Part shown: positions 56,718-64,000 of the stretch, in pieces | How the letters are laid out: the number at the start of each line of letters is the position of its first letter | Numbering within the stretch: the first letter of the stretch is position 1 | Source of the DNA: Symsagittifera roscoffensis | Taxonomy: Eukaryota > Xenacoelomorpha > Acoela > Convolutidae | Reading direction: 5' to 3' | DNA: 64,000 nt | Assembly: GCF_963678635.1 (NCBI RefSeq) | Contig: NC_087069.1 | Location: 16,094,660-16,158,659 of the forward strand | Notes under the pieces: model-generated | The model's input: the letters and a program-made list of their open reading frames with translations, nothing else | The model's database searches: none | Told to the model about the DNA's origin: nothing | Translations under genes and position numbers: made by a program

Positions 56718-59534
56718 TTAATTTCTCCTTCTCTCGAGAATTCTTTTGAATCGGTCCTCAACGGGTCCACTCCTCTTGTCTCCAGGCGTGTCCACTGACA
56801 GTGTTGATGGTGTCGTAGGATCTAGCTTTTTGTATTCCGTCAGGGCTACATGCAGTTGACCTGCTGCATCTAGTTCTGTTCCCTCCTGTATCATTTCTAC
56901 CTGTTCCAAGCCATAGGGTGCCTTGTATTTTCTCGTGGCAAATTTCATGTCGTCTACCAATGCGACGTGCGCCTCTGTCACAATCATCCTGCCATCATCC
57001 CATATGGGTAGCATGTTCTCGAGTCCCTCCTTCTCAAGAGTTCTCAAGACTTTCCGCACCTCATATCCGGGGGGCTGCGAACCTCTACTCTTTTTCGCTT
57101 GCTTCGTCCACGAATTTACCTTCATCTCGCTGGTATGGAAGTAGACCGCCGCCGTGTAGCCGATGAACAGGGGATCCCAGCCATCCGTGAAATGCCTCTG
57201 CATTTCCTCCGTCATCATCTTCGCCATTATGGAGGGAACTACCAAGGGACTGTTCATTCCCAAGGTCATCCTCCTGACTGTCGGGAACTCAGGCATGGTG
57301 GCTGGGAGGATTTCTTTCTCCATTATGGCCTCCAGCTCCCTCTTAACTAGTGCAAAGCACTCCTTCCAGGCGGGGATTCTCAAGACTTCTCGTCCGTCGG
57401 CCGTCAATGGGTTTAAGTTCCAGAACTTGGGATACATTTCAATGGGACCCTCTCGCTTGCCTCCCATTCTACATTGCATTTGTCCCCTGAAGTTGCACAC
57501 TATCAGCTCGGCATCTTTCACTTTTCCAAAGAGTACCGTGTTGCTCATACGCGCTCTGAGCACCTCTTGCTGACACCAATTCAGTGCTGTACCATCCAGT
57601 ACACTGATGAGACTCAAGTGCGTCACCGAGTGACGATACGGTGTCACCAGGGGATCTGGAAACGCGTACGTCAATGCTGGACCATAAATGCAGGTCACCA
57701 CCTCCTCTAGACCCCGGATTATCCCCATTGGGTCCGACCTCATTGCCAGGCATAGGTCCGTCAACAGAGGCATCCCTCTGTTCGCCTTCTTCCATTCTTC
57801 TCTCGAGGTTGGATTCTCATCTTCACCCGTCATGTACCGATTTTGCATCATGAGGTATTGTACTAGCAACGTCTTCAACCCTGCGGCACACTTGCAGGAG
57901 CTGGTTTCAATGCTCGTGTGGACTCTCCCCATAGACAGAGGCTCTCCATATTCCATTAACCGATGAAACGACACCAATTCCCCATGGGTCAAGAGTACTA
58001 GTGCCAGGTACCCATCAACTCGAAGTGTCTCCACTCCTCGACTAAACATGTATGCTGGGCCCATGTTGAACAAGTATCTGGGGTAGACCAAATACAGGGC
58101 CAAGAGCAGGCTGATGGGCATGCCCAGTATCTCCTGTACGAAGGCTCCAAAGATAGTCGCTGTGGTACCGAATATTCCTGCCAAGAATTCCTTCTCCCAG
58201 CAAGGACTCAAGAACTTGAGAATCTCGTAATCTCTCCTTGTCTTCAGTTCGCCTTTGGCGTGCTCTCTCCAGAACCCTCCAATCGTCACTTCATTGGCGG
58301 CCGAGACAAATCTAGCCACCGTCATGTCTCTTACTTCAGCTAGCTCCAGTTGCTTCTCTAGAAAACTCCAGACTTGTTTCACGAGGGGTGGTGCTTCCTC
58401 CCTCGTCTTGTTCGTGACGTTCTCCAGCCTTGGTGTCAGGAATGGCCACCAGCCATTCTCTTGAGTCAAGCGATATTTCATCGATTCTAACTGTTTTTCC
58501 GTCTCGACCACATTTCTTCTCTCGTTGCTGGGACCTCTAGACCTGCTGGTGGAATTTGTGACTTTCACATCCATACTCCGAAACCACAAGCTGGCCGTCA
58601 ACTGGCTTATCGCCGGGTGATCGTCCCCGATGACTGGGCTGAACTTAAGTTGTCTAGCAAAGTTCGATATCTCTAGCAAGAGTACCTCATCCAATACGAT
58701 CAGGACATCGGCTAGTCCGTAAAAGCCCCTCAGTGCATGAGATATGTCAGCCCATGCCACCGCCAATTCTGATTTGTAAAGCCTCAGGTTCGATGGCTCC
58801 AACTCTCGATTGGGGGCTGCCACCAGAATCCGCCATTCACTCCCTTCTGCTATTAGGATCAAGACCGCGTACACGAATTGTAGGGCGGGTGGCATATTCG
58901 CGTATCCAGGGGATGTGGTAAACACCACCTTCGTCTTAGACCCAAATCTCGAGGCTACGTTCTCTTGTACTTCATTCATCGCCGCAAACAACGCCTGAAT
59001 GGCCTCCCATATATTCCTCGATGTCGGAATCTCATTGCCCTTCAGTTGCTCAAGAAGTCCCATCGCGTGCAGGTGATCATTCATTCCTGCAAACAATAGC
59101 AGCTCAGGTTCACAGGGTATTTCCGACTTTATTGCCACCACCAGAGTCAACATCTGGTTCAATTCAGCTCCTGGCAAAGAGTATATCAGAGTCTCCGGCC
59201 AGAACAACTTGGGAGACGTTCCTTCGAAGTCCGATCCCGCCACAATGACTACTCTCGCTGCAGCTGGATCTGCTCTATCATAAACTGCCAAGGTTTTGGC
59301 CAGTTGGGTGCTGCCACAGGGCTTCCCGTACCTGGGATCTTCTGCCAACTTCGAGCCTTCGTAAGCGGCATCAGGCAATTCCATTCCCCCCGGATTGAGT
59401 AGCTTGTCTACCACCTTTAACTGTGCCGGGGTTGCCAACCTGATCCTGGTGATGCTAGTTCGGTGCTTGGGAGGTTCTGCTATAAGTCCAGGACTCCCCA
59501 GCAACTTGAGAGGTCTGTAGTTAATGGGTCCCAT
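56718..59534 (-). CDS. Element A 938-residue protein, N-terminal SGNH-like region
   Basis: Residues 90-290 have the layout of a flavodoxin-like SGNH fold. They read RVVIVAGSDFEG (94-105), SLPGAEL (119-125), LLLFAGMNDHLH (145-156, compare the GxND block) and KVVFTTSPGY, then WRILVAAPNREL. The serine block is not the classical GDS, so activity is doubtful. The rest (300-938) is long, ordered and unassigned, with blocks LLLALYLVYPRYLFNMGPAYM, given here as LLALYLVYPRYLFN, and AAVYFHTSEMKVNSW. It is well conserved in the old plus-strand copy. It may be a large structural or surface protein of the element. Confidence 0.7.
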   Translation of the reverse strand: MGPINYRPLKLLGSPGLIAEPPKHRTSITRIRLATPAQLKVVDKLLNPGGMELPDAAYEGSKLAEDPRYGKPCGSTQLAKTLAVYDRADPAAARVVIVAGSDFEGTSPKLFWPETLIYSLPGAELNQMLTLVVAIKSEIPCEPELLLFAGMNDHLHAMGLLEQLKGNEIPTSRNIWEAIQALFAAMNEVQENVASRFGSKTKVVFTTSPGYANMPPALQFVYAVLILIAEGSEWRILVAAPNRELEPSNLRLYKSELAVAWADISHALRGFYGLADVLIVLDEVLLLEISNFARQLKFSPVIGDDHPAISQLTASLWFRSMDVKVTNSTSRSRGPSNERRNVVETEKQLESMKYRLTQENGWWPFLTPRLENVTNKTREEAPPLVKQVWSFLEKQLELAEVRDMTVARFVSAANEVTIGGFWREHAKGELKTRRDYEILKFLSPCWEKEFLAGIFGTTATIFGAFVQEILGMPISLLLALYLVYPRYLFNMGPAYMFSRGVETLRVDGYLALVLLTHGELVSFHRLMEYGEPLSMGRVHTSIETSSCKCAAGLKTLLVQYLMMQNRYMTGEDENPTSREEWKKANRGMPLLTDLCLAMRSDPMGIIRGLEEVVTCIYGPALTYAFPDPLVTPYRHSVTHLSLISVLDGTALNWCQQEVLRARMSNTVLFGKVKDAELIVCNFRGQMQCRMGGKREGPIEMYPKFWNLNPLTADGREVLRIPAWKECFALVKRELEAIMEKEILPATMPEFPTVRRMTLGMNSPLVVPSIMAKMMTEEMQRHFTDGWDPLFIGYTAAVYFHTSEMKVNSWTKQAKKSRGSQPPGYEVRKVLRTLEKEGLENMLPIWDDGRMIVTEAHVALVDDMKFATRKYKAPYGLEQVEMIQEGTELDAAGQLHVALTEYKKLDPTTPSTLSVDTPGDKRSGPVEDRFKRILERRRN

Positions 59535-59656
59535 GATCGCTTTTGTGGGAATTTAGTCAGGTCTGTGGTCTCCATCAACTCCGCTCTCGAGAAGTGCGCC
59601 TCATGAGCTTTCAACCAGTCCACGCAATGATGTCTATTCAAATCCTCGTGCGACAC
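59535..59656 (-). other. Conserved spacer between SGNH and 938-residue frames
   Basis: The 122 bases are related to an open stretch of the old copy (about 5,180-5,270), including a WLKAHEAHFSR-like peptide in one frame. The conservation suggests that this spacer codes for protein rather than being a plain gap. Confidence 0.4.
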
Positions 59657-60901
59657 TCATTCGATCCCCAGGGTTTCCGCCAACTCTCGCCTGCATTCCA
59701 AACTCTCTAGATCCAGTTCTTTCACCTTCTCAGGATATCTCAAGCGAGCGGTCTCCATAGACTTCTTTTCCCTCCTGCCCTCTGCCACTACCACAGAGGA
59801 TATCGCCGAGCCTGGAGGTGTTGATGACGTTACCTCCTCAGACTCCATTGGCGTGGCACTCTGCAATCGGGTCTGATTGCTCCTTGAACTGTCTCTAGTA
59901 TCAACTCTCGTTCCCAAGCGACCAGCCAAGGCCATCGAGGCAAGGAATGGTGGGTTCGGAGGTGGTCCTAAAGTGAATTGGGCTGTTTCCAGCAGATCCG
60001 CCTCTAGCGTGTTTATGTGCTCCTGGAAGACATCGTTCAGCCACTCCGCTCCCCTTGGCCTATCGAAATGTATTCCATCTTTGGAGGTGTCTTCAGGGAA
60101 TCCCTTTTTCTCCATACGTTCCGCTACGTCCAACAGTCTGATAGGAAGCACACTCTTTCGGTGTATCTCTCGGATCACCTTGTTCAGGCTCCGCACCCTC
60201 TCGTTCATCTCTACGGCGTGCTGATCAAACATCATGTTGTAGGGGACCGTGCATACCGTCAGCAGGATGGGGTCCATCTGGATCCTCAGTTCCGCAAGAA
60301 GGCAGCTCATCTTGTCGTACAGCCTCGTTATTTTCCTCGCTTCTCCCCTTGACACGTCGTTGGTCCCAATCATCAGGGTCACCGTGTAAACTTTGGTCAT
60401 CCCTAGCATGTCCAGGGTTGCCAACATCTGTGGTGCGGCAGCTCCAGCGAAACTCAAGACTCCTGTCTGCCAATGTGACCGGATCTGGGTCAACACCCGC
60501 ACCAGGCTGTCCCCTATAATTAGGTGAACTGCACCCTCTGGCACACGAGGTGGCGCTAGACACTCCACCCAGGCTGCGTCATGGAAGCAGTCCCTCCTGG
60601 CTCCCTGTTCCGCACTCCAGTCCAGCCGATTATGCCTGTGGTAGTTCCCCTCTGTATTCTTCTTATACCTTGCGATCACGACGCTCCTGACTGGCTGTTC
60701 CCTCCAAGTTGGGGGAAGCTCTGGCCTTGTCGATCTTTCACGACTCTGCTGCTGCAATTTCTCGCCTAGCTCCTTCAGGCGCGATGAGGCGCCACTCACC
60801 TGACTGCCACTCGAGGTCGAGGTTGGGGTGTATCCTGGTAGCACCACATCCATCAGAGGGCGTACAGGTTGTGTCTCTAGGCTGCGCAAGGAAGGCGTCA
60901 C
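59657..60901 (-). CDS. Element A SGNH/GDSL-type hydrolase (414 residues)
   Basis: The central domain (about 122-300) shows all four SGNH blocks: IIGDSLVRVL (Ser132), FAGAAAPQ (block II glycine), LMIGTNDVSR (Asn181) and DGIHFDRPRG (Asp275, His278). SGNH enzymes cleave esters of lipids or acetylated sugars. The N-terminal 120 residues are Arg/Gln/Ser-rich and the C-terminal 110 are low complexity. The frame starts 12 bases after the coiled-coil ORF stops. No signal peptide is seen. The catalytic set looks complete, so activity is plausible. The substrate is unknown; sialic-acid or polysaccharide O-acetyl esterase is one possibility by analogy with viral esterases. Confidence 0.8.
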   Translation of the reverse strand: MTPSLRSLETQPVRPLMDVVLPGYTPTSTSSGSQVSGASSRLKELGEKLQQQSRERSTRPELPPTWREQPVRSVVIARYKKNTEGNYHRHNRLDWSAEQGARRDCFHDAAWVECLAPPRVPEGAVHLIIGDSLVRVLTQIRSHWQTGVLSFAGAAAPQMLATLDMLGMTKVYTVTLMIGTNDVSRGEARKITRLYDKMSCLLAELRIQMDPILLTVCTVPYNMMFDQHAVEMNERVRSLNKVIREIHRKSVLPIRLLDVAERMEKKGFPEDTSKDGIHFDRPRGAEWLNDVFQEHINTLEADLLETAQFTLGPPPNPPFLASMALAGRLGTRVDTRDSSRSNQTRLQSATPMESEEVTSSTPPGSAISSVVVAEGRREKKSMETARLRYPEKVKELDLESLECRRELAETLGIE

Positions 60902-60913
60902 GTCATTCGGTAT

Positions 60914-61648
60914 TCAGACTTCCAACCCTTCACTCATGTGTTCTCTGGCCTCGCGGTCAAGGTTGAACCGTCCTCTAGCCCTGGGAGCTTCTTCCACCTC
61001 CATGCGCGACTCTGGCCTCGAGCTGGTCACCACTCGTTCGTTTGGCCTGGCTCCCTTCTGTGCGTCAAGCTCGCGCTGTCGCTGTTCTATTTTTTCCAAT
61101 TCCGACTTCAGTTGATCACGATTCGCGACGTTCTCCCGCACCCTTAGTTCCTGCTGATGTTCAGCTCTTAGCATCTCAAGTAACTTCAACGTCTGATCTC
61201 GCTCGTTGACTGCTTGGTCTCTCTCCAGCTGAATCTTCTCCCGATCCAGCTTCGCCTGATCCCGATCGAGGTTCGCTTTATTCCTTTCCTTCTGCGCCTT
61301 CTCGAGCTCTTTCTTTAGAACACCCAGATCCGGATATGCCTCGGTCGTCTGTTGCGCTCGCGACATCGACGGCACCTTACTCGAGCTCTGGCCTGTGGAT
61401 CTTGCTGTTGGCCTCGTTGGTAGCGGGAATTCTCCTGCGCCGTGTTCGGTGTTGTTACTCAGGCCAGGATTTCTTGCCAAGTCAAAGCCCCTTACTCCTC
61501 CATCCACATTCCAGGACAACCATCTGGTCTGTTCTTGGTTTGATATACCCTCAGTGGTGTAGCCGACCATCAAGACAGCCTCCGTCGCAGACTCCCTGCA
61601 CTCACCCTGGTCCTCCAACTGGAGGATTGCATACAGCATCACCGCCAT
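60914..61648 (-). CDS. Element A coiled-coil protein (244 residues)
   Basis: Residues about 110-200 form a strongly charged heptad pattern (KKELEKAQKERNKANLDRD, then KLDREKIQLERDQAVNERD and LEKIEQRQRELDAQ). This is a long parallel coiled coil. An N-terminal segment (VMLYAILQLEDQGECRES) is shared with elements A-old and B. The homologous block appears to begin further upstream, near 61,757 (MADRFWRSMPAAL). It is the first frame of the accessory block. A trimeric or filamentous assembly or scaffold role is plausible. Confidence 0.7.
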   Translation of the reverse strand: MAVMLYAILQLEDQGECRESATEAVLMVGYTTEGISNQEQTRWLSWNVDGGVRGFDLARNPGLSNNTEHGAGEFPLPTRPTARSTGQSSSKVPSMSRAQQTTEAYPDLGVLKKELEKAQKERNKANLDRDQAKLDREKIQLERDQAVNERDQTLKLLEMLRAEHQQELRVRENVANRDQLKSELEKIEQRQRELDAQKGARPNERVVTSSRPESRMEVEEAPRARGRFNLDREAREHMSEGLEV

Positions 61649-61789
61649 TCTCTATCTATCTGGGTGTAGTCCAGGTCCCTCAGGCGTCTGTACAGCTCAT
61701 CAAGAGTGGGCTACTTCAGGGCCGCGGGCATGGATCTCCAGAATCGGTCTGCCATTCTTTGTATCTTCGGGATTTATGTAGGTAGATGT

Positions 61790-61860
61790 TAACCAGCTCA
61801 AGAATTACCTTACCAACTCAAGTATTACCTTACCAACTCAAGTATTCTCTAGAAATGTTC
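61790..61860 (-). repeat. Three tandem CTTGAG(T/C)TGGTAA units before the accessory ORFs
   Basis: On the minus strand ATACTTGAGTTGGTAAGGTA occurs twice and ATTCTTGAGCTGGTTAAC once, with a 21-base period, just upstream of MADRFWR. The old copy has ACTTGAGTGGTAAC, CTCTTGAGCGGTAATG and TTCTTGAGTG at the same place (about 3,220-3,290). Conservation between copies suggests a regulatory array. Confidence 0.7.
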
Positions 61861-61967
61861 TCTTGCAAGTATTTGCTGTAGGTGCGGATTATCGCGTGTT
61901 CAATCAAGATTTTCTCTTTCTGTTTCTCGCTTGAGTGTAGTTGGATTTTCAACTTTGTTTTTCAAAC

Positions 61968-61985
61968 TTGATCTGAAAACAGAAA
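61968..61985 (-). promoter_or_regulatory. Candidate 3' splice site upstream of accessory block
   Basis: On the minus strand TTTGCTTTCTGTTTTCAG is a classical polypyrimidine-AG acceptor, about 210 bases before the first accessory ATG. It is kept in the old copy (GATCTGTTTTCAG, 3,064-3,076). Confidence 0.5.
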
Positions 61986-62285
61986 GCAAATTAAAACTTA
62001 GCATGTCACGTTCCTAACCTAGAGACCCCCCTTCTACCCATATGGTTAAAATCTTATCATTCTCATATCACTTAAAACAATTCGATTGGATTTCCCTTAA
62101 AAACATGCAGATTCGTTTTATGTTTTAGCACCGTTAATTCTTTTTTAAAATTCAATTGTCATGCCAATCACATCTTAAGATCCCTTTACCTGCGCCGCAC
62201 CCCAGTACCTAACTCAAGACTCCTCCCTCACACCCGACTCGATACCCCCGTGTACCCGAATCAGGCGATGCTCAAGTAGTACTTC
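61986..62285 (-). other. Non-coding spacer between pol and accessory ORFs
   Basis: About 300 AT-rich bases follow the pol stop. Short stretches align with about 2,690-3,060 of the old copy. No frame is present. Confidence 0.5.
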
Positions 62286-64000
62286 TTATGAACTACTGTA
62301 GACCACATGTAGGATAGCGTACAATTCCCTTGGGCTCAGTTTGCCTCTGTTTGAGTCATACACCGGCATTGAGACCTCTGTTATCCCTCTTTCAATCATG
62401 AAGTCTCGTAATCTCGTTAGTGCCAATATCACGTGTTCGGGATCAATTGTGTTCCTGTCATTGACCCTCGTTACTAGGAAGCACAGATATTTGCCCGGGA
62501 CTTGTGCCACTGACGGTGGAAGCGCTGCCATCCCTCCCAGTCCTGGTCTCTGTCTGAACAGAAACTCTACATTCTGGTAATCTCTTTTGAAGTCAGCTTC
62601 CAATCTTGATTTGAAACTCATATCCGCCGTGATGCAGATCGCGCTGGTCCTGTTTGACAGGATGAAGTCGCTATCCGTTATCATGATGTTCTCCGAGTAT
62701 TCATTGGGTATTTCGAATTTCGTTTTGAAATTCCGACCTATGGTAGGCTCTGGCTCTTCTTCCAGTTCCAATTTGCTTGTTTCTCTCACTTCCTTGAGCT
62801 TCTTTATCATCAAATTTTCGGTGTGGGTAAGTCCTACCCCCACTCCCCGGACAAAAATATTTATCGACGTCCCCGTCAATGTGATCGGGTCTGAATTGTC
62901 CGGAGGAATGTCCAGTGGCCTGTCTGTTGCCGTCCATCCTAAAAGAGGGTCCACTTCTATCTTTTCGTTATCGTCCAAACTCAAGTTCTCATTACCATCA
63001 TTTTTCTCTCTAGTGCCTTTCTCATTCACTTCGCACGCTGGTTCCACCACCAGGTACTCAAGACCTTCCATGTCTTTTGGTAGGCACCAGTCCTCCGAGG
63101 ACGGGACGTGAGGCTTCAGATTTTCGTAATATGCTGCTCGCCCAGTACTCAAGCGATAGAACCGTCCTTGTTGATGTACTTCCGTTATCATGAACGGTCC
63201 TCTCCACTTCTTGAGTAGTTTCTTTGTTCCCTTGGGCGGTATGACATTTTGGAAGACCCACACGTAGTGGCCCACTTCGTATGGCTTTGCTCGTAATATC
63301 TTTTCGTCATATTTCTTGCGTTGCCTCATTTGCGCTTGCGGCGTGTTTCTCCGGCATAGCTCGTTTAGCTCTTGTTGTCTTTTAATCGCTTCCTTCACGT
63401 ATGCTTGAGGCGACGTCCTCTTCCCCTCGTACTCCGGGTAGAAGAACGTTAGAGGCATTGCCCTTTCCCTGCCCGTCAACATCATGAAAGGACTGATGCC
63501 TGTCGTTGAGTGCTGAGTACTGTTATAGGCTCCTACTACCTGTGGCAGATATTTGTCCCAGTCCGTCATGTATCTTGAGCAGTACACCCTTAGCATGTTG
63601 ACCAGTGTCCTGTTCTGTCTCTCTACCAACCCATTGGTCTGTGGATGATAGGTCGTCGAGTGTGCTTGAGCAATGTGTGATCTCTTCATCAATTCTTTTG
63701 TCAAGTCCCCCACAAAAGCCTTGCCGTTGTCCGACTGGAAAGTCATTGGACAACCATACCGCGATATCCAATGCGTTATCAGGTGATCACATGTCTCCTC
63801 TGCTGAGGCTGTCTGGCACGGAACCGCTTCCGCCAACTTGGTGAAGTGATCTATTATAACTAGTATCTGGTTATAACCTGACTCCGTCATGCAGATTTTC
63901 TGATGGTCTATCTGCACCACTTCATTGAATTCCGAACTCTCGACAGACTTGAGGGGAAACTTCATCTTCCTTGGGTCCTTTACTTGAAGGCATGCTAGGC
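62286..64000 (-). CDS. Element A pol 3' end: Ty3-type integrase, GPY/F module and macro domain fusion
   Basis: The frame is open to the window edge, so the start is outside. Counting from the Met at 63,965, catalytic residues are D20 (QIDHQK), D79 (QSDNGKAF) and E115 (NGLVERQN), a D,D35E set. A GPY/F-like module (KKWRGPFMITEV, about 252-263) and a charged linker (about 290-420) follow. The last 135 residues read TDSDFILSNRT, RPGLGGMAALPP, GKYLCFLVTR, LTRLRDFMIERGITEVSMPVY and RELYAILHVVY. This follows the beta-alpha order of Poa1p/OARD1 macro domains, which bind or hydrolyse ADP-ribose adducts. The usual glycine-rich ligand loop looks divergent, so binding is uncertain. The frame looks whole. 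Confidence 0.85.
   Translation of the reverse strand, partial: LACLQVKDPRKMKFPLKSVESSEFNEVVQIDHQKICMTESGYNQILVIIDHFTKLAEAVPCQTASAEETCDHLITHWISRYGCPMTFQSDNGKAFVGDLTKELMKRSHIAQAHSTTYHPQTNGLVERQNRTLVNMLRVYCSRYMTDWDKYLPQVVGAYNSTQHSTTGISPFMMLTGRERAMPLTFFYPEYEGKRTSPQAYVKEAIKRQQELNELCRRNTPQAQMRQRKKYDEKILRAKPYEVGHYVWVFQNVIPPKGTKKLLKKWRGPFMITEVHQQGRFYRLSTGRAAYYENLKPHVPSSEDWCLPKDMEGLEYLVVEPACEVNEKGTREKNDGNENLSLDDNEKIEVDPLLGWTATDRPLDIPPDNSDPITLTGTSINIFVRGVGVGLTHTENLMIKKLKEVRETSKLELEEEPEPTIGRNFKTKFEIPNEYSENIMITDSDFILSNRTSAICITADMSFKSRLEADFKRDYQNVEFLFRQRPGLGGMAALPPSVAQVPGKYLCFLVTRVNDRNTIDPEHVILALTRLRDFMIERGITEVSMPVYDSNRGKLSPRELYAILHVVYSSS

Larger units (their letters stand above)
51559..64000 (-). mobile_element. 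Element A: large Ty3/gypsy-related element with macro domain and SGNH hydrolase (runs off window)
   Basis: On the minus strand the order is pol 3' end (integrase, GPY/F, macro), a non-coding spacer with a splice-acceptor-like site, six accessory frames, a polypurine tract, and a candidate 3' LTR. Nearly every kilobase is open and all the frames look whole, so this is a young copy. The 5' part (5' LTR, gag, PR, RT) lies beyond the right end. The LTR edge falls inside tandem unit 3, just after GATTGAAGT, where units 1 and 2 continue uninterrupted. This marks it as a later insertion. Confidence 0.85.

Noticed and set aside
1-64000. Polinton/Maverick identity for element A on account of its many ORFs and integrase
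   Set aside because: No DNA polymerase B, packaging ATPase, capsid or cysteine protease motifs were seen. The integrase has a Ty3-type GPY/F-like module, and a polypurine tract and LTR-like end are present.

Overview
The window is animal DNA made almost wholly of mobile elements nested in one another. I found no convincing host gene, RNA gene or CRISPR array. The gag-pol-env element at 15.9-33.3 kb looks to me like the Tor group of retrovirus-like elements described from the tunicate Oikopleura. That host assignment rests on recalled resemblance of the gag region, so a larvacean tunicate is an inference of moderate to low confidence. Base composition shifts between blocks: AT-rich spacers, a strongly A/C-rich Tor-like coding strand, and a roughly balanced GC content in the large element at the right end.

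Layout: (1) 1-2.7 kb is AT-rich spacer. (2) 2.7-13.65 kb (+) is an old, heavily rearranged copy of the 3' half of an unusual Ty3/gypsy-related element, here called element A, ending in a candidate 3' LTR. (3) 14.0-15.87 kb (-) is a Penelope-like element with RT, an embedded Cys-rich finger and GIY-YIG remnants. (4) 15,869-33,336 (+) is the Tor-like element with LTRs, primer-binding site and a GATT target duplication; it sits inside the Penelope-like element. (5) 34.2-36.4 kb (+) is a LINE-like reverse transcriptase remnant. (6) 36.8-39.99 kb is non-coding DNA carrying a recurring CCGGAGGGGTC motif and a TATA-like box. (7) 40.0-43.7 kb (+) is a shortened copy of a relative of element A, here called element B. 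Its 3' end, joined to LINE-like sequence, forms a tandem array of about 3.35 kb units (42.8-51.56 kb, three units). (8) 51,559-64,000 (-) is a whole-looking copy of element A, which has inserted into the third array unit and runs off the right end of the window.

The most interesting object is element A. Its pol ends in a Ty3-type integrase with intact D,D35E spacing and a GPY/F-like module, fused to a Poa1p/OARD1-like macro domain. Six further reading frames follow in tight succession: a coiled-coil protein; an SGNH/GDSL hydrolase with all catalytic blocks visible; a 938-residue protein whose N-terminal part also looks SGNH-like; a small acidic protein; an 808-residue protein with a four-Cys cluster; and a 278-residue protein. 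A strong polypurine tract and a candidate 1.29 kb LTR follow. The related copies in the window retain the same protein families in the same order, which argues that these frames are real parts of the element. A splice-acceptor-like site upstream of the accessory block is kept in both element A copies. The function of the accessory set is unknown.
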